This document shows, piece after piece, positions 42,641 to 54,125 of a DNA stretch of 64,000 bases (position 1 is the first letter of the stretch; every line of letters begins with the position of its first letter). The position numbers and the translations under genes are program-made. This stretch comes from Pegoplata infirma (Eukaryota > Arthropoda > Insecta > Diptera > Anthomyiidae). The notes beneath the pieces are model-generated. The model searched no databases. It was not told the DNA's origin and was given only the letters and a program-made list of their open reading frames with translations. Location: positions 98,414,736 through 98,478,735 of the forward strand of contig OY992537.1 in NCBI GenBank assembly GCA_963921195.1, given 5' to 3'.

Positions 42641-45300
42641 CTATAGAAAATTCTATCGATATCGATAGCAAAAAATTTTCTATAGAACATTCGATAGCAA
42701 AAAATTTTCTATAGAAAATTCGATAGCAAAAAATTTTCTATAGAAAATTCTATCGATATCGATAGCAAAAAATTTTCTATAGAAAATTCTATCGATATCG
42801 ATAGCAAAAAATTTTCTATAGAAAATTCTATCGATATCGATAGCAAAAAATTTTCTATAGAAAATTCTATCGATATCGATAGCAAAAAATTTTCTATAGA
42901 AAATTCTATCGATATCGATAGCAAAAAATTTTCTATAGAAAATTCTATCGATATCGATAGCAAAAAATTTTCTATAGAAAATTCTATCGATATCGATAGC
43001 AAAAAATTTTCTATAGAAAATTCTATCGATATCGATAGCAAAAAATTTTCTATAGAAAATTCTATCGATATCGATAGCAAAAAATTTTCTATAGAAAATT
43101 CTATCGATAGCAAAAAATTTTCTATAGAAAATTCTATCGATATCGATAGCAAAAAATTTTCTATAGAAAATTCTATCGATATCAAAAAATTTTCTATAGA
43201 AAATTCTATCGATATCAAAAAATTTTCTATAGAAAATTCTATCGATATCGATAGCAAAAAATTTTCTATAGAAAATTCTATCGATATCGATAGCAAAAAA
43301 TTTTCTATAGAAAATTCTATCGATATCGATAGCAAAAAATTTTCTATAGAAAATTCTATCGATATCGATAGCAAAAAATTTTCTATAGAAAATTCTATCG
43401 ATATCGATAGCAAAAAATTTTCTATAGAAAATTCTATCGATATCGATAGCAAAAAATTTTCTATAGAAAATTCTATCGATATCGATAGCAAAAAATTTTC
43501 TATAGAAAATTCTATCGATATCGATAGCAAAAAATTTTCTATAGAAAATTCTATCGATATCGATAGCAAAAAATTTTCTATAGAAAATTCTATCGATATC
43601 GATAGCAAAAAATTTTCTATAGAAAATTCTATCGATATCGATAGCAAAAAATTTTCTATAGAAAATTCTATCGATATCGATAGCAAAAAATTTTCTATAG
43701 AAAATTCTATCGATATCGATAGCAAAAAATTTTCTATAGAAAATTCTATCGATATCGATAGCAAAAAATTTTCTATAGAAAATTCTATCGATATCGATAG
43801 CAAAAAATTTTCTATAGAAAATTCTATCGATATCGATAGCAAAAAATTTTCTATAGAAAATTCTATCGATATCGATAGCAAAAAATTTTCTATAGAAAAT
43901 TCTATCGATATCGATAGCAAAAAATTTTCTATAGAAAATTCTATCGATATCGATAGCAAAAAATTTTCTATAGAAAATTCTATCGATATCGATAGCAAAA
44001 AATTTTCTATAGAAAATTCTATCGATATCGATAGCAAAAAATTTTCTATAGAAAATTCTATCGATATCGATAGCAAAAAATTTTCTATAGAAAATTCTAT
44101 CGATATCGATAGCAAAAAATTTTCTATAGAAAATTCTATCGATATCGATAGCAAAAAATTTTCTATAGAAAATTCTATCGATATCGATAGCAAAAAATTT
44201 TCTATAGAAAATTCTATCGATATCGATAGCAAAAAATTTTCTATAGAAAATTCTATCGATATCGATAGCAAAAAATTTTCTATAGAAAATTCTATCGATA
44301 TCGATAGCAAAAAATTTTCTATAGAAAATTCTATCGATATCGATAGCAAAAAATTTTCTACAGAAAATTCTATCGATATCGATAGCAAAAAATTTTCTAC
44401 AGAAAATTCTATCGATATCGATAGCAAAAAATTTTCTATAGAAAATTCTATCGATATCGATAGCAAAAAATTTTCTATAGAAAATTCTATCGATATCGAT
44501 AGCAAAAAATTTTCTATAGAAAATTCTATCGATATCGATAGCAAAAAATTTTCTATAGAAAATTCTATCGATATCGATAGCAAAAAATTTTCTATAGAAA
44601 ATTCTATCGATATCGATAGCAAAAAATTTTCTATAGAAAATTCTATCGATATCGATAGCAAAACATTTTCTATAGAAAATTCTATCGATATCGATAGCAA
44701 AAAATTTTCTATAGAAAATTCTATCGATATCGATAGCAAAAAATTTTCTATAGAAAATTCTATCGATATCGATAGCAAAAAATTTTCTATAGAAAATTCT
44801 ATCGATATCGATAGCAAAAAATTTTCTATAGAAAATTCTATCGATATCGATAGCAAAAAATTTTCTATAGAAAATTCTATCGATATCGATAGCAAAAAAT
44901 TTTCTATAGAAAATTCTATCGATATCGATAGCAAAAAATTTTCTATAGAAAATTCTATCGATATCGATAGCAAAAAATTTTCTATAGAAAATTCTATCGA
45001 TATCGATAGCAAAAAATTTTCTATAGAAAATTCTATTGATATCGATAGCAAAAAATTTTCTATAGAAAATTCTATCGATATCGATAGCAAAAAATTTTCT
45101 ATAGAAAATTCTATCGATATCGATAGCAAAAAATTTTCTATAGAAAATTCTATCGATATCGATAGCAAAAAATTTTCTATAGAAAATTCTATCGATATCG
45201 ATAGCAAAAAATTTTCTATAGAAAATTCTATCGATAGCAAAAAATTTTCTATAGAAAATTCTATCGATATCGATAGCAAAAAATTTTTTATACAAAATTC
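42641..45300. repeat. Satellite 3 core: homogeneous 39-bp dipalindromic array
   Basis: Roughly 67 nearly identical units. Each consists of CTATCGATATCGATAG (perfect 16-bp palindrome) and AATTTTCTATAGAAAATT (perfect 18-bp palindrome) with a short CAAAA link. A few units lack one TATCGA step (about 43100, 43185, 43220, 45230). Two neighbouring units share a single substitution (tctacagaa, 44357 and 44398). Because 39 is 13 codons, both minus-strand frames stay open for over 850 codons (13-residue repeats such as IDIDRIFYRKFFA); these are not genes. Confidence 0.97.
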
Positions 45301-46070
45301 TACCGATATCGATATTACAAAATTAAATTAATAGAAATTTAAATTTTCGTTTTAAAATCAAAATTGTTTTATACTTAATTTTAAGTTAAAAATTTTTTAT
45401 CACAGTTTATTTATTTAAACTCTTACTTGTTTTATATCCAGGGGATCAATAATGACAGATGCACTTACCTAAAAAGAGAAAAAAAATATATAAAAGTTTA
45501 ATATAATTGATTGAATAACTGCTATTTAATTAACATTTTTAAATTTTAATTGGTATTTTCTAAATTGTAATTAGCAAAGGTGTAGTTTTTTACAAATTTA
45601 ACCTTGATAAAGAGGGATATTAAAAATTCTACCTATTCAAAGATTTTTTTTTCTCATACTGGTGTCTGATATATGTTTATCCAATATCTGAACAACTTAA
45701 TATTAAAAAATGTTTAAATAGCACATAAAGTTGGTTTTAAATGGTAATAAAATCATTAAATTTATTTAAAACTTGTGTCGTGAAACTGGTTTGTTTGCAG
45801 TACTTTATGAATAATTAAACAAAATGTTTGTTTGTAATAGCAAAGAAGTAAAATGCAGTTAATTTATTTATTATTTCTTACACGTGTTTGTAAATAATAG
45901 TTTAAAAATAATTTATTACAAAATTATTTAATGTCTATGGGAGTTTAACAAAAAATTACTAATTTGCATTAAGAAAAATGTGACTAAGAAGACATTTTTG
46001 AAATATTTTTAAGAGGTAGAGTTACACAAAATTTTAAATTTTAAATAAATTGAAAAAAAAAATTGTAGAA
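45301..46070. other. Unassigned AT-rich sequence
   Basis: No ORF, RNA or repeat recognised to the right of the satellite. Confidence 0.3.
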
Positions 46071-46074
46071 TAAA

Positions 46075-46255
46075 CAACAAAAAACAACTAAGCAGAATTA
46101 ACAAAAAAAACCTTAGTAGACTTAACAAAAAAACTTAGTAGAATTAACAAAAAAAACTTAGTAGACTCAACAAAAAAAACTTTGTAGATTTAACAAAAAA
46201 ACTTAGTAGACTCAACAAAAAAACTTTGTAGATTTAACAAAAAAGATTGTAAAAT
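46075..46255. repeat. Short tandem array, ~20-22 bp unit
   Basis: About eight units of 'acttagtagaattaacaaaaa' with small changes (cttagtagactcaac, tttgtagatttaac). Confidence 0.75.
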
Positions 46256-46949
46256 TTACAAAAACAAGATATTGAAAATAACATCCATTTTGGAGCCACA
46301 GGTATGTCGAGACCCTCCGTCAAATCGGACCTGTTCGGAATCCGTGTTCTAAATATGGTTTCGAACGAGGGTGGAAGGGTGTAATAGTCAATGTTCGCTG
46401 CGGCACCGATAGTTTATCTTTTATATAAAAAAAAATATAGAAGTAGCCCTTCGTCCGGCCTAAGGGACTACAAACCCATTGGCTTCGCTAAAAAAAACCT
46501 TTTTGCGTCAGTAAACGTTATTAGATCCTAACGGTAACCACCCTTTGAAATGAATTCATTTAGAAAAATTCTTTTAGTTTCTATATTTTTTTTTTATATT
46601 TTTTTTCTGCAATTTAATTAAAATTAACAGGAATAAATTTAATTATCTAACAAAATTGCTATTTCATAGCAATAAGTTTATAGCACGTCCGTTTCCGTTT
46701 TAAAATGGACAGACTGAACGAATGCCTTAAATGAATAGAGTGAGTGAATGGATGGATGTATAGAAGAAATGACTGACATTTACGAATGCTTATTTATTTG
46801 AATGCAAAATGAAGGCAACAAATGTACAAACGGACCGAACCGGTAGTCAAACAAAGTTGGTGGAAGTCATCTGCTGTTGTAGTAACTACATAAAATATTA
46901 AAGAAAGAAAAAAATAGAGAAATAGAAAGGAGATTCAAAAACAAAATTT
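46256..46949. other. Unassigned; one G+C-richer block
   Basis: Positions 46290-46560 are more G+C-rich than the surroundings (for example gtcgagaccctccgtcaaat) but have no long frame and I do not recognise them. Positions 46735-46800 have short gaatgaa/gaatgga repeats. Confidence 0.3.
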
Positions 46950-47825
46950 TGTAACCATTGCAAAATTGCTATAGTAAAATATGCAAAATTTTTCTATTGC
47001 ACAAAAAATGCGAAATAGTTTTTTTGTTATTGTTGCAAATTTGCAACGCTTTACAATAGTGCAAAGTTTTTCTATTGCACAAAAAATGCAAAATGTTTTC
47101 CTTGTTACTGTTGCAAATTTGCAACGCTTCACATTAGTGCAAAAGTGCAAAATCATTGTTTAAAAATGCCAACGATGGATTTATATTTCCTATGGTAGAT
47201 TTAGTTTGAAAAGCAGCTTTTAAACAGTAGGGAGTTTTTAATACTTGCAAATTTGCAATAGAATAAAAATTTGAAATTTATCATTTGCTTTGCATAAAGC
47301 AACATTTTCCTATTGCACTATTTTGTTACTCTTGCAAATTTGCAACGATTCACATTAGTGTAAAATTTTTCTTTTACACAAAAAATGCGAAATTTTTTTT
47401 TACAATGTTACTGTTGCAAATTTAAAACGCTTCACATTAGTACAAAATCATTGTTTAAAAATTCCAACGATGGATTTATATTTTCTATGGTAGTTTTTAA
47501 TACTTGCAAATTTGCAATAGAATAGAAATGTGAAAATTTTCATTTGCATAAAGCAACGTTTTGCAATTGCACAAAGAATGCAAAATTGTTTCTTGCTATT
47601 GTTGCAAATTTGCAACGCTTCACAATAGTGCAAAAGTATTCTAATGCACAAAATATGCGAAATTGTTTCCTTGTAACAGTTGCAAATTTGCAACGCTTCA
47701 CACAAGTGCAAAATGTTTGTTTTAAACATGCCTACGATGCATTTTTTATGGAAGCTTTTGTTATTAAAACAGATTTTTAACAACAGAGAGCTTTACATAT
47801 TTTCAAATATGCAATGGAATAAAAA

Positions 47826-48240
47826 TTTAAAATTTTTGGAAAATTTGGAAAATTTTTGGAAAATTTTAAAATACAATGGAAAATTTTAGAATACATTTGG
47901 AAAATTTAAAAATACATTTGGAAAATTTTAAACTACATTTGGACAATTTTAAAATACATTTAGACAATTTTAAAATACATTTGGACAATTTTATAATATA
48001 TTTGGACAATTTTAAAATACATTTGGACAATTTTATGATATATTGGGACAATTTTAAAATACATTTGGACAATTTTAAAAATTGATTTGGACAATTTTAA
48101 AATACATTTGGACAATTTTAAAATACATTTGGACAATTTTAAAATTCATTTGTAAATTTTTAAAATACAATTGGACAATTTTAAAATACATTTGGACAAT
48201 TTTAAAATTCATTTGTAAATTTTTAAAATACAATTGGAAA
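47826..48240. repeat. 21-bp tandem array
   Basis: About 19 units of 'ttggacaattttaaaatacat'-type sequence, best conserved at 47930-48120. Open frames on both strands (47866-48072, 47876-48085, 48082-48276) follow from the 21-bp period. Confidence 0.9.
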
Positions 48241-48244
48241 TGGT

Positions 48245-48600
48245 GTAGACCGAAAAACCATATGGTAAAAATTTAAGGCCAATTGGATTAAATTAAGTCG
48301 TGGCGCCCCGCGATCAAAGTTCTGAGTTTTTGAAAATTAAAAAAAAATATATATATTGAAAAAAATATGTCTTGCGATACATCATATTAATTAATTTTAA
48401 AGCGCTGAACACGAATATCAAAAACTTTTTCACAATCAGTCAAATGGTTTTCGAGATATCGACAAGAAATCATAGAGCTAGAGACAAACTTTTATTTAAA
48501 TTTAGTTTTAGCCAAATCCGATGATTTTAATCCGTGGCACCCTTCGATCAAAGTTTTGGTTTTTCAGAAAGTTTTTACCAAAAACTACAAACTTTAAACG
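48245..48600 (+). repeat. GATATCGC dispersed repeat
   Basis: Landmarks in order: ggccaattggattaaattaa, cgccccgcgatcaaagttct, gcgctgaacacgaatatcaa, aatggttttcgagatatcga, then a second ttcgatcaaagttttggttt. Confidence 0.65.
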
Positions 48601-49150
48601 AATTTTGCAAAAAATGCAAAATCTTTCCTTGTTACTGTTGCAAATTTGCAACTCTTCACATAAGTGCAAAATCTTTGTTTTAAAAATGCCTACGATGCAT
48701 TTATTTTTTTTTTACGGAAGATTTAGTTTTTAAAACATCTTTTTAACAACAGAGAGCTTTACATATTTAAAATATGCAATGGAATAAAAATTAAAAATTT
48801 TCTTATCAAATTTGAATAAAGCTAAAATTTTCTATTGCACAAAAATGGGAAACTTTTTACTTGTTACTGTTGCAAATTTGCAACACTTAACATAAGTGCA
48901 AACATTTTTTTTATTACAGTTGCAGATTTGCAACGCTTTACATTAGTGAACAAATATTTTATAGCACAAAAAGTTCAAAAATGATTCTTTGTTACTGTTG
49001 CAAATTTGCTTCAGATAAGTGCAAAAGTGCGAAATCTTTGTTTTAAAAATGCCTTCGATGAATTTCTTTTTTCCTACGGTTGCTAATTTTGAAAAAGCTT
49101 TTTAGCAACAAAGAGTTTTAATATTAGCAAATTTGCAATAGAATAAAAAT

Positions 49151-50640
49151 TAAAATTTTTTGAATCGCCTTAATATTGTCACTGCCCGCCTGCTGTCTAT
49201 GATCTAAGGCAAATGTAGACAATGGCAGCAGTGGGTAACTAACAACATAACCTTAGCAAAAACCAAGAGGCCCCCCTATTAAATATTTTTTTAGCTTAGT
49301 TTGCCATAGACGATTTCAGCAGCACTTAAGTAAAGCTGTTTGGTGATCTAGTTATAAAAATGAATAACTGGGAATAAACAACAAAAATACTAAAAAAAAA
49401 TCTAAATGCCAGATTGCATGCTTGGACAGGTGTGTTTTTAGTTTTTTTTTTTTTTTTCTTAATCTTTTAGTTAAAATCTTAACCAAACAACAAAACTCCA
49501 GTTGTTTTATTTGTTTTTTGTTTAGATGTTCCATTTTTTTTTTAGTGTTTTGTCTCTTTGGGAATTATAAATGCCCTATACCTCTGCAAAATTACAGATG
49601 GTTTTCTCAAAGCCTTTAAGACTCTTTAAGAGAGCACTATGCACCTTCTTGAAAGCACAGAAAAAGTTTCAAGAAAGTTGCCGAGTTTTCTCCTTGTTGT
49701 TAAATAAATAAAAGCTTAATATGAAGCTTTTGAGAAGCTGTAAGGGGATGCCCCTTCTAATGCAGTCCATTGTGTTGATATTAGCAAAATAAGTAATGAG
49801 GAGAAAGAAGGTGTAGTGTAGACATTTGACTTGAATTTATCTACACTTAAAGAACTGTAAAACAAAAAAGTTCTTCCAATGAAACTTTTTAATGAAGTTT
49901 TCATAAATATTATGAAAATTTTCATAAATATAATGAAATGTTTCATAAATACTCTGAATATTTATGAAACATTTCATAAATATAATGAAACAGTTTCATT
50001 GGACGAACTTTTATGATAAGTTTTATTATATTAATGAAGCTTTTGCTTTGTGTGTACGTTAAAAGAAACTGGAAAGACTTCTGCGGAAATTTAGAGGCAC
50101 ATTAGGGTCTTGAGAATCTTACTCCTAATTTTGTAAAACGAATTGCAGCGCGTTGTCTAAAAGACCGAAATTTCTTCATTAAGCACTATTGAACTAATGT
50201 TTTCCTTTCTCACAGTTGGGAAAATTTTCCAAATTTTAAAAAAATTTTTGGAAAATTCAAAAACTATTTTTGAGAACATTTTTCCCGAATTTTAGTAATG
50301 TCTTCTTGTTTCCTTAAATTTACTGTAGGGTATTATAAATTAAACCTTGATGCAGCCATACTATCTCAGCTTGTATATTCTACCGTCTGATCACTTAGCT
50401 ATCCTTTCATATTTTTAGCTCTTGTCTTGATTTTCTTCCCAACTATCTAAAGGTTTTTATCTCATTTTAAACACTACTACCGCAATGAAAGAATAGTTAG
50501 AGAGATAGTTGTATTTAGGAACATATGTTGTTTGTTAAGAGTATTTTGTTGTTTGTTATAAATAAATTTGTTTTATAGTAAAAAAAACAAAAAAAAAGTT
50601 GTTCCTAATACTGAAATTAAAATATCACCCAGTAAAAAAA
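49151..50640. other. Mostly unassigned; ATTTATGAAAC palindromic segment
   Basis: No gene supported. At 49890-50000 a set of ttcataaatataatgaaa blocks includes an inverted pair, tatgaaatgtttcataaata and its complement, centred near 49957. Positions 49190-49290 are G+C-richer and not recognised. ORFs (49422-49619, 49716-49946) look low-complexity. Confidence 0.3.
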
Positions 50641-51310
50641 ATGGGAAGGAGAATGAAACAAATTGGAAATTTTCAATAGAACTTAAAATTACTAATATAA
50701 TTTTCCAAATAAAATGGCGCCCAACCTGGGGCTCGATTTTAAAACGCACAAGCGGAAACACTAAAAACCACTTCTAAAAAGCAAGTACTAGGACAAATTC
50801 ACAACAACAACAACAAGTATGGATTCGCTCAAATGGGAACAACTTGTGGATCAGTTAGGAATACCCCCGAGAGTATTTCAGAAAACTGACGAACACTATT
50901 TATCGACAAATATGCATAAACGGTCAATAAAAACATAAGGGCCAATGAAAACAGAGGAGTAGGTTATCATTCCAGAAAGATTCTGAACTTTGATGCTGGT
51001 GGACAGCATTACTAGATTTTCTCAATAACTAATTAATTTAAAAACTGTGGTTTCCACAATACCAGAACCGATGGGTTTCGGTTTAAAATAATTAACAAAT
51101 TTCATAATCTATAAAATGGCTCCCAAGCAGGGGCCAATTTTAAAACGCAAAAGAGGTAACACGAAAACCACTACAAATGGAAACCACTGCAAAAGAGGAA
51201 GTACCAGGATAAATTTACGATAATCGTAAATTTACTCGGCGGTGGATCAGTGTCGAAAGGTAGGAAAAGCCACAGAAGGATTTATTCCAGATTACTTACA
51301 GACACAATTT

Positions 51311-53258
51311 GGTGACATGACATAATGCCCACGGACATAATCGCCATTTCCGGTATGGGGATTATGACCGAAATTAATTTGGTCATATTCCCCACAAAGG
51401 TAGTGGGGGCTATGACCAAAAATAGTTTGGATATTATCCCAATAAAAAATGGACATAATTACAGATTAATGGGGATAATGACCACGTTACAAATTGCCAT
51501 TATCCCCATTACAGGGGTTATGTCTACTACACTAGTTGGTCATAATCCCAATAAATATATAAATATTTTTGTGGCTTAAAAGTTTTCCTGCGTGGCCGGT
51601 CTTTGGCCGGGCTTAGGTAGCATGGAATTTCCATGCATTAAACCCACCCTCTCCGAAATTGCTTTGGATTAGTCCCCATAATATGAATGGGGGTTTTGAC
51701 CGAAAAAATTTCGGTCATAATCCTGACAAGGAACGGACACAATCCCAATTGAGATTATGACCGTTTTGGAAAGGGTCATAGTCGCCAAAAGTAAGTAATA
51801 CGCGAAGGACCAAACATAATGGCCTTAAGCTTCCTATGCTAAAGGGTGTTACTCTTTAACTGTCCGCAGATGTAAAGTATTTAGGGGTCACTCTGGATAG
51901 TAAACTAATGTGGACAAAAAGTGTTGAACTAAAAGTATCTAGGGCGCACCGGATGTACCTAGCAGTCATCAGACCTTTTGTGATATATGCGGCTGTGGTC
52001 TGGTGGCTGAGAACGGTGGTAAAATCTACTCGGGCTCTTCTGAACGGACTACAAAGAGCGGCTTGGTTGGGGATTACTGGTGTTATGAGCACAACACCAG
52101 GCGCAGCTCTCAACGCTTTGTTGGTCATGCTCATCTTGGATTTACATATACAAGGGGTAGCCATGAAATATCTGTGCAGACTCCGTATAAATGGATCATG
52201 GCATGGAGACTAAAATACAGGACATGGTTTGCTGTTTAATGGGCTTTCGGAACTTTGCCCGATGTTTGTCATGCCTTAGACAGTATGACGCCTTGCATAG
52301 AGTTTGGCAGGAAGTTCAGTGTAAACTTTCCGAGAAGGGAACACTGGTGCGATCCAGATAAACTTCGTAGAAATTACTCGTAGAAATTACTTGGAGGACG
52401 AAACCAAATACTCCCATGCTATGGGCAAAATGGTAACAGTCTTTCAGGCTGAAGTGTGTGCTATTTTGGACGTAGCTTGGGGACTTGGGTAATTGAAAAT
52501 AGATGGAGGGATAGGAAAATCAGTATCTGTAGTGACAGTCAAACTGCGCTCAGGGCATTGGATTCTCCAGTCACAAAATCTAAAATACGTGTAAATGAGA
52601 TTGCCGATTCTTTGGCAAACATTGGCTCCAATACAATTCCTCACAATCCGGAGCCTCAGACTGGTATAGGCTTGATATGGAGGATGCACTGGATCGACTC
52701 TCACATGAAATCAATTTTCTTGGAAAGATGGTCAAATGAGTTGACATGCAAGAATACTAAATGTTTTATAATAAGATAATAAAAAAGCGGCAAACTATTT
52801 ACTCAGTCTGAGTAGAAGAGACTGTCGCATACTCACTGGCCTGATTACGGGACACAATGCTTGTACTCGTCATATCACGAGATTGGGTGTCTTATCGGAC
52901 CGTTCTCAAGAGCTAGACTACGAATAATGGGATCTGATATTCTGTCAGTGGACATGGTCCATGGACTTTCCTTGTCGGACTTTCTCAGCTTTGTGAAAGC
53001 AACTGAGAAACTCTAGGTAAGCACCTTTCACTATCTTCAAACTTTCTCTCATCCTTCATTAAATCTTCCTTTCCAGGGTACGGTACAATGGACTATTTAA
53101 AGTCTGAAGCGCCATGGACTAGCCTAGCTTTATTTTAGGCTTGTACAACCCACCTTCACAAAAAAAAAGTAATATGGGTATTATGACCGTGAAGTATTCG
53201 GCCATAATCCCCATTTCCTTTATGGGTATAATGTCCTTGGGGATTATGTCCTGTCACC
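51311..53258. mobile_element. TIR element (GGTGACAGGACATAAT) split by a non-LTR insertion
   Basis: The ends ggtgacatgacataatgccc and its right-hand complement match at about 25 of 28 positions. Flanks are 9-bp near-duplicates, acacaattt (51302-51310) and acaaaattt (53259-53267). A 9-bp duplication suggests a Mutator-like element, but 8 bp cannot be excluded. The interior (51322-51790 and 53174-53240) is made of repeated tggggattatgacc/ggtcataatcccca motifs. Without the non-LTR fragment it is about 580 bp and non-coding; the ORF at 51325-51579 is repeat-derived. Confidence 0.7.
51800..53166 (+). pseudogene. Non-LTR retrotransposon fragment (RT thumb, RNase H, 3' UTR), dead
   Basis: The sequence reads from the end of a reverse transcriptase into an RNase H domain, with stops and frameshifts throughout. 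Seen: DVKYLGVTLDSKLMW (RT thumb region, about 51865-51915), then after an internal deletion YLAVIRPFVIYAAVVWW and RAAWLGITGVMSTTP (about 51956-52100). In other frames come a QAEVCAI segment (RNase H glutamate, ~52447), SDSQTALRALDS (~52532), and RILTGLITGHNACTRHITRLG (~52830-52890), the C-terminal region usual in RNase H-bearing non-LTR elements. It ends in a short A-run (53160-53168) with a 7-bp repeat aagtaat on both sides (51793-51799 and 53167-53173), as expected for a 5'-truncated target-primed insertion. Confidence 0.75.
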
Positions 53259-54125
53259 ACAAAATTTATCGAGCAAATACGCATAAACGGTCAATAAAAA
53301 CATAAGGGCCAGTGAAAGCGGAAGAGCTGGCTATCATTTCAGAACGGCTTAGAATGTGTTACAGAATATTTCTAAACTTTGATTGACATTCAACCAATTT
53401 AAAAGCCGTGGTTGCGGTTTTTTGACTAAAACAAAACCGACAGGTTTCAATTTAAAATAAGTAACAAATTTGCTTTAACTGAACATAGGAATTCAGATAG
53501 AAAATTGGCTAATATAATTTTTCAGAAAATGGCGCCCAGCTCGGGGCACGAATTTAAAACGCAAAGCGACAATACAAAAACCTTTGCAAACGAAAACTAC
53601 TGCAAAAAAAGAAGTATGGCAAATTCACGACTATCATTGAGTATGGATTCATAATAACTTGTGGATCAGTGTTGAAAGGAAGGAATACCAATAGGTGGAA
53701 CAAAATGTATCGAGCAAACACGCATAAAAGGTAAATAAAAATATAAGGGCTAATGAAAGCAGAAGAGTAGGTAATTATTCTAGAAAGGTTGACATTGTAT
53801 TACAGCATATTTCGGAACTTTGATGCTTTTGGACAGCATAACTAAAGTTTCTCAATAACCAAACAATTTGAAAACCGTGGTTGCGGTGTTCTACAATAAC
53901 AAAACCGATAGGTTTTAGTTTCAAATAATTAACAAATTTGTTTTAACTAAACATAGGAATTTAAATAGAAAATTGGCTAATATAATTTTTCAGAAAATGG
54001 CTCCTTATCAAGGGCCAGCTTCCAAAACGCAAAGCAGCAACACGAAAACCACTACAAATGGAAAACATTTCAAAAAAGGAGTCACTAGGATAAACTCACG
54101 ATAGTTGTTAAGAACGGATTCACCA

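Larger units (their letters stand above)
46950..49150. repeat. GTTGCAAATTTGCAAC repeat cluster, ~300-bp higher-order units
   Basis: A 16-bp perfect palindrome, GTTGCAAATTTGCAAC, recurs (near 47031, 47112, 47602, 47679, 48639, 48870), usually followed by gcttcacattagtgcaaaa. A longer unit with 'tgttttaaaaatgcc(a/t)acgatg.attta' recurs at about 47153, 47448, 47715, 48675 and 49035. Interruptions: the 21-bp array (47826-48240) and a dispersed repeat (48245-48600). Short ORFs on both strands mirror each other because of the palindrome and are not genes. Confidence 0.8.
50641..54125 (+). repeat. Four-unit tandem array with tRNA-Lys primer-site-like motifs
   Basis: Units of ~400-470 bp repeat with start points near 50711, 51113, 53526 and 53993 (the second-to-third gap contains the insertion at 51311-53258). 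Each unit begins aaaatggc(g/t)cccaa...ggggc. In the first unit, tggcgcccaacctggggc differs at one base from the 18 bases complementary to the tRNA-Lys 3' end that prime reverse transcription in several LTR retroelements. Later units are eroded. The rest of the unit ('cgcataaacggtcaataaaa', 'aaaccgataggtt') is non-coding. Interpretation: tandem copies of an LTR-element leader. Confidence 0.6.

Noticed and set aside
42680..45295. 871- and 856-codon minus-strand ORFs
   Set aside because: Pure 13-residue repeats from a 39-bp satellite; the period is a multiple of three, so frames stay open on their own. No start context, no domain.
46290..46560. G+C-richer block as an exon or rRNA fragment
   Set aside because: No long open frame and no rRNA sequence I could recognise.
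47448..47783. 111-codon minus-strand ORF
   Set aside because: Made of the GTTGCAAATTTGCAAC repeat unit; similar frames open on the other strand.
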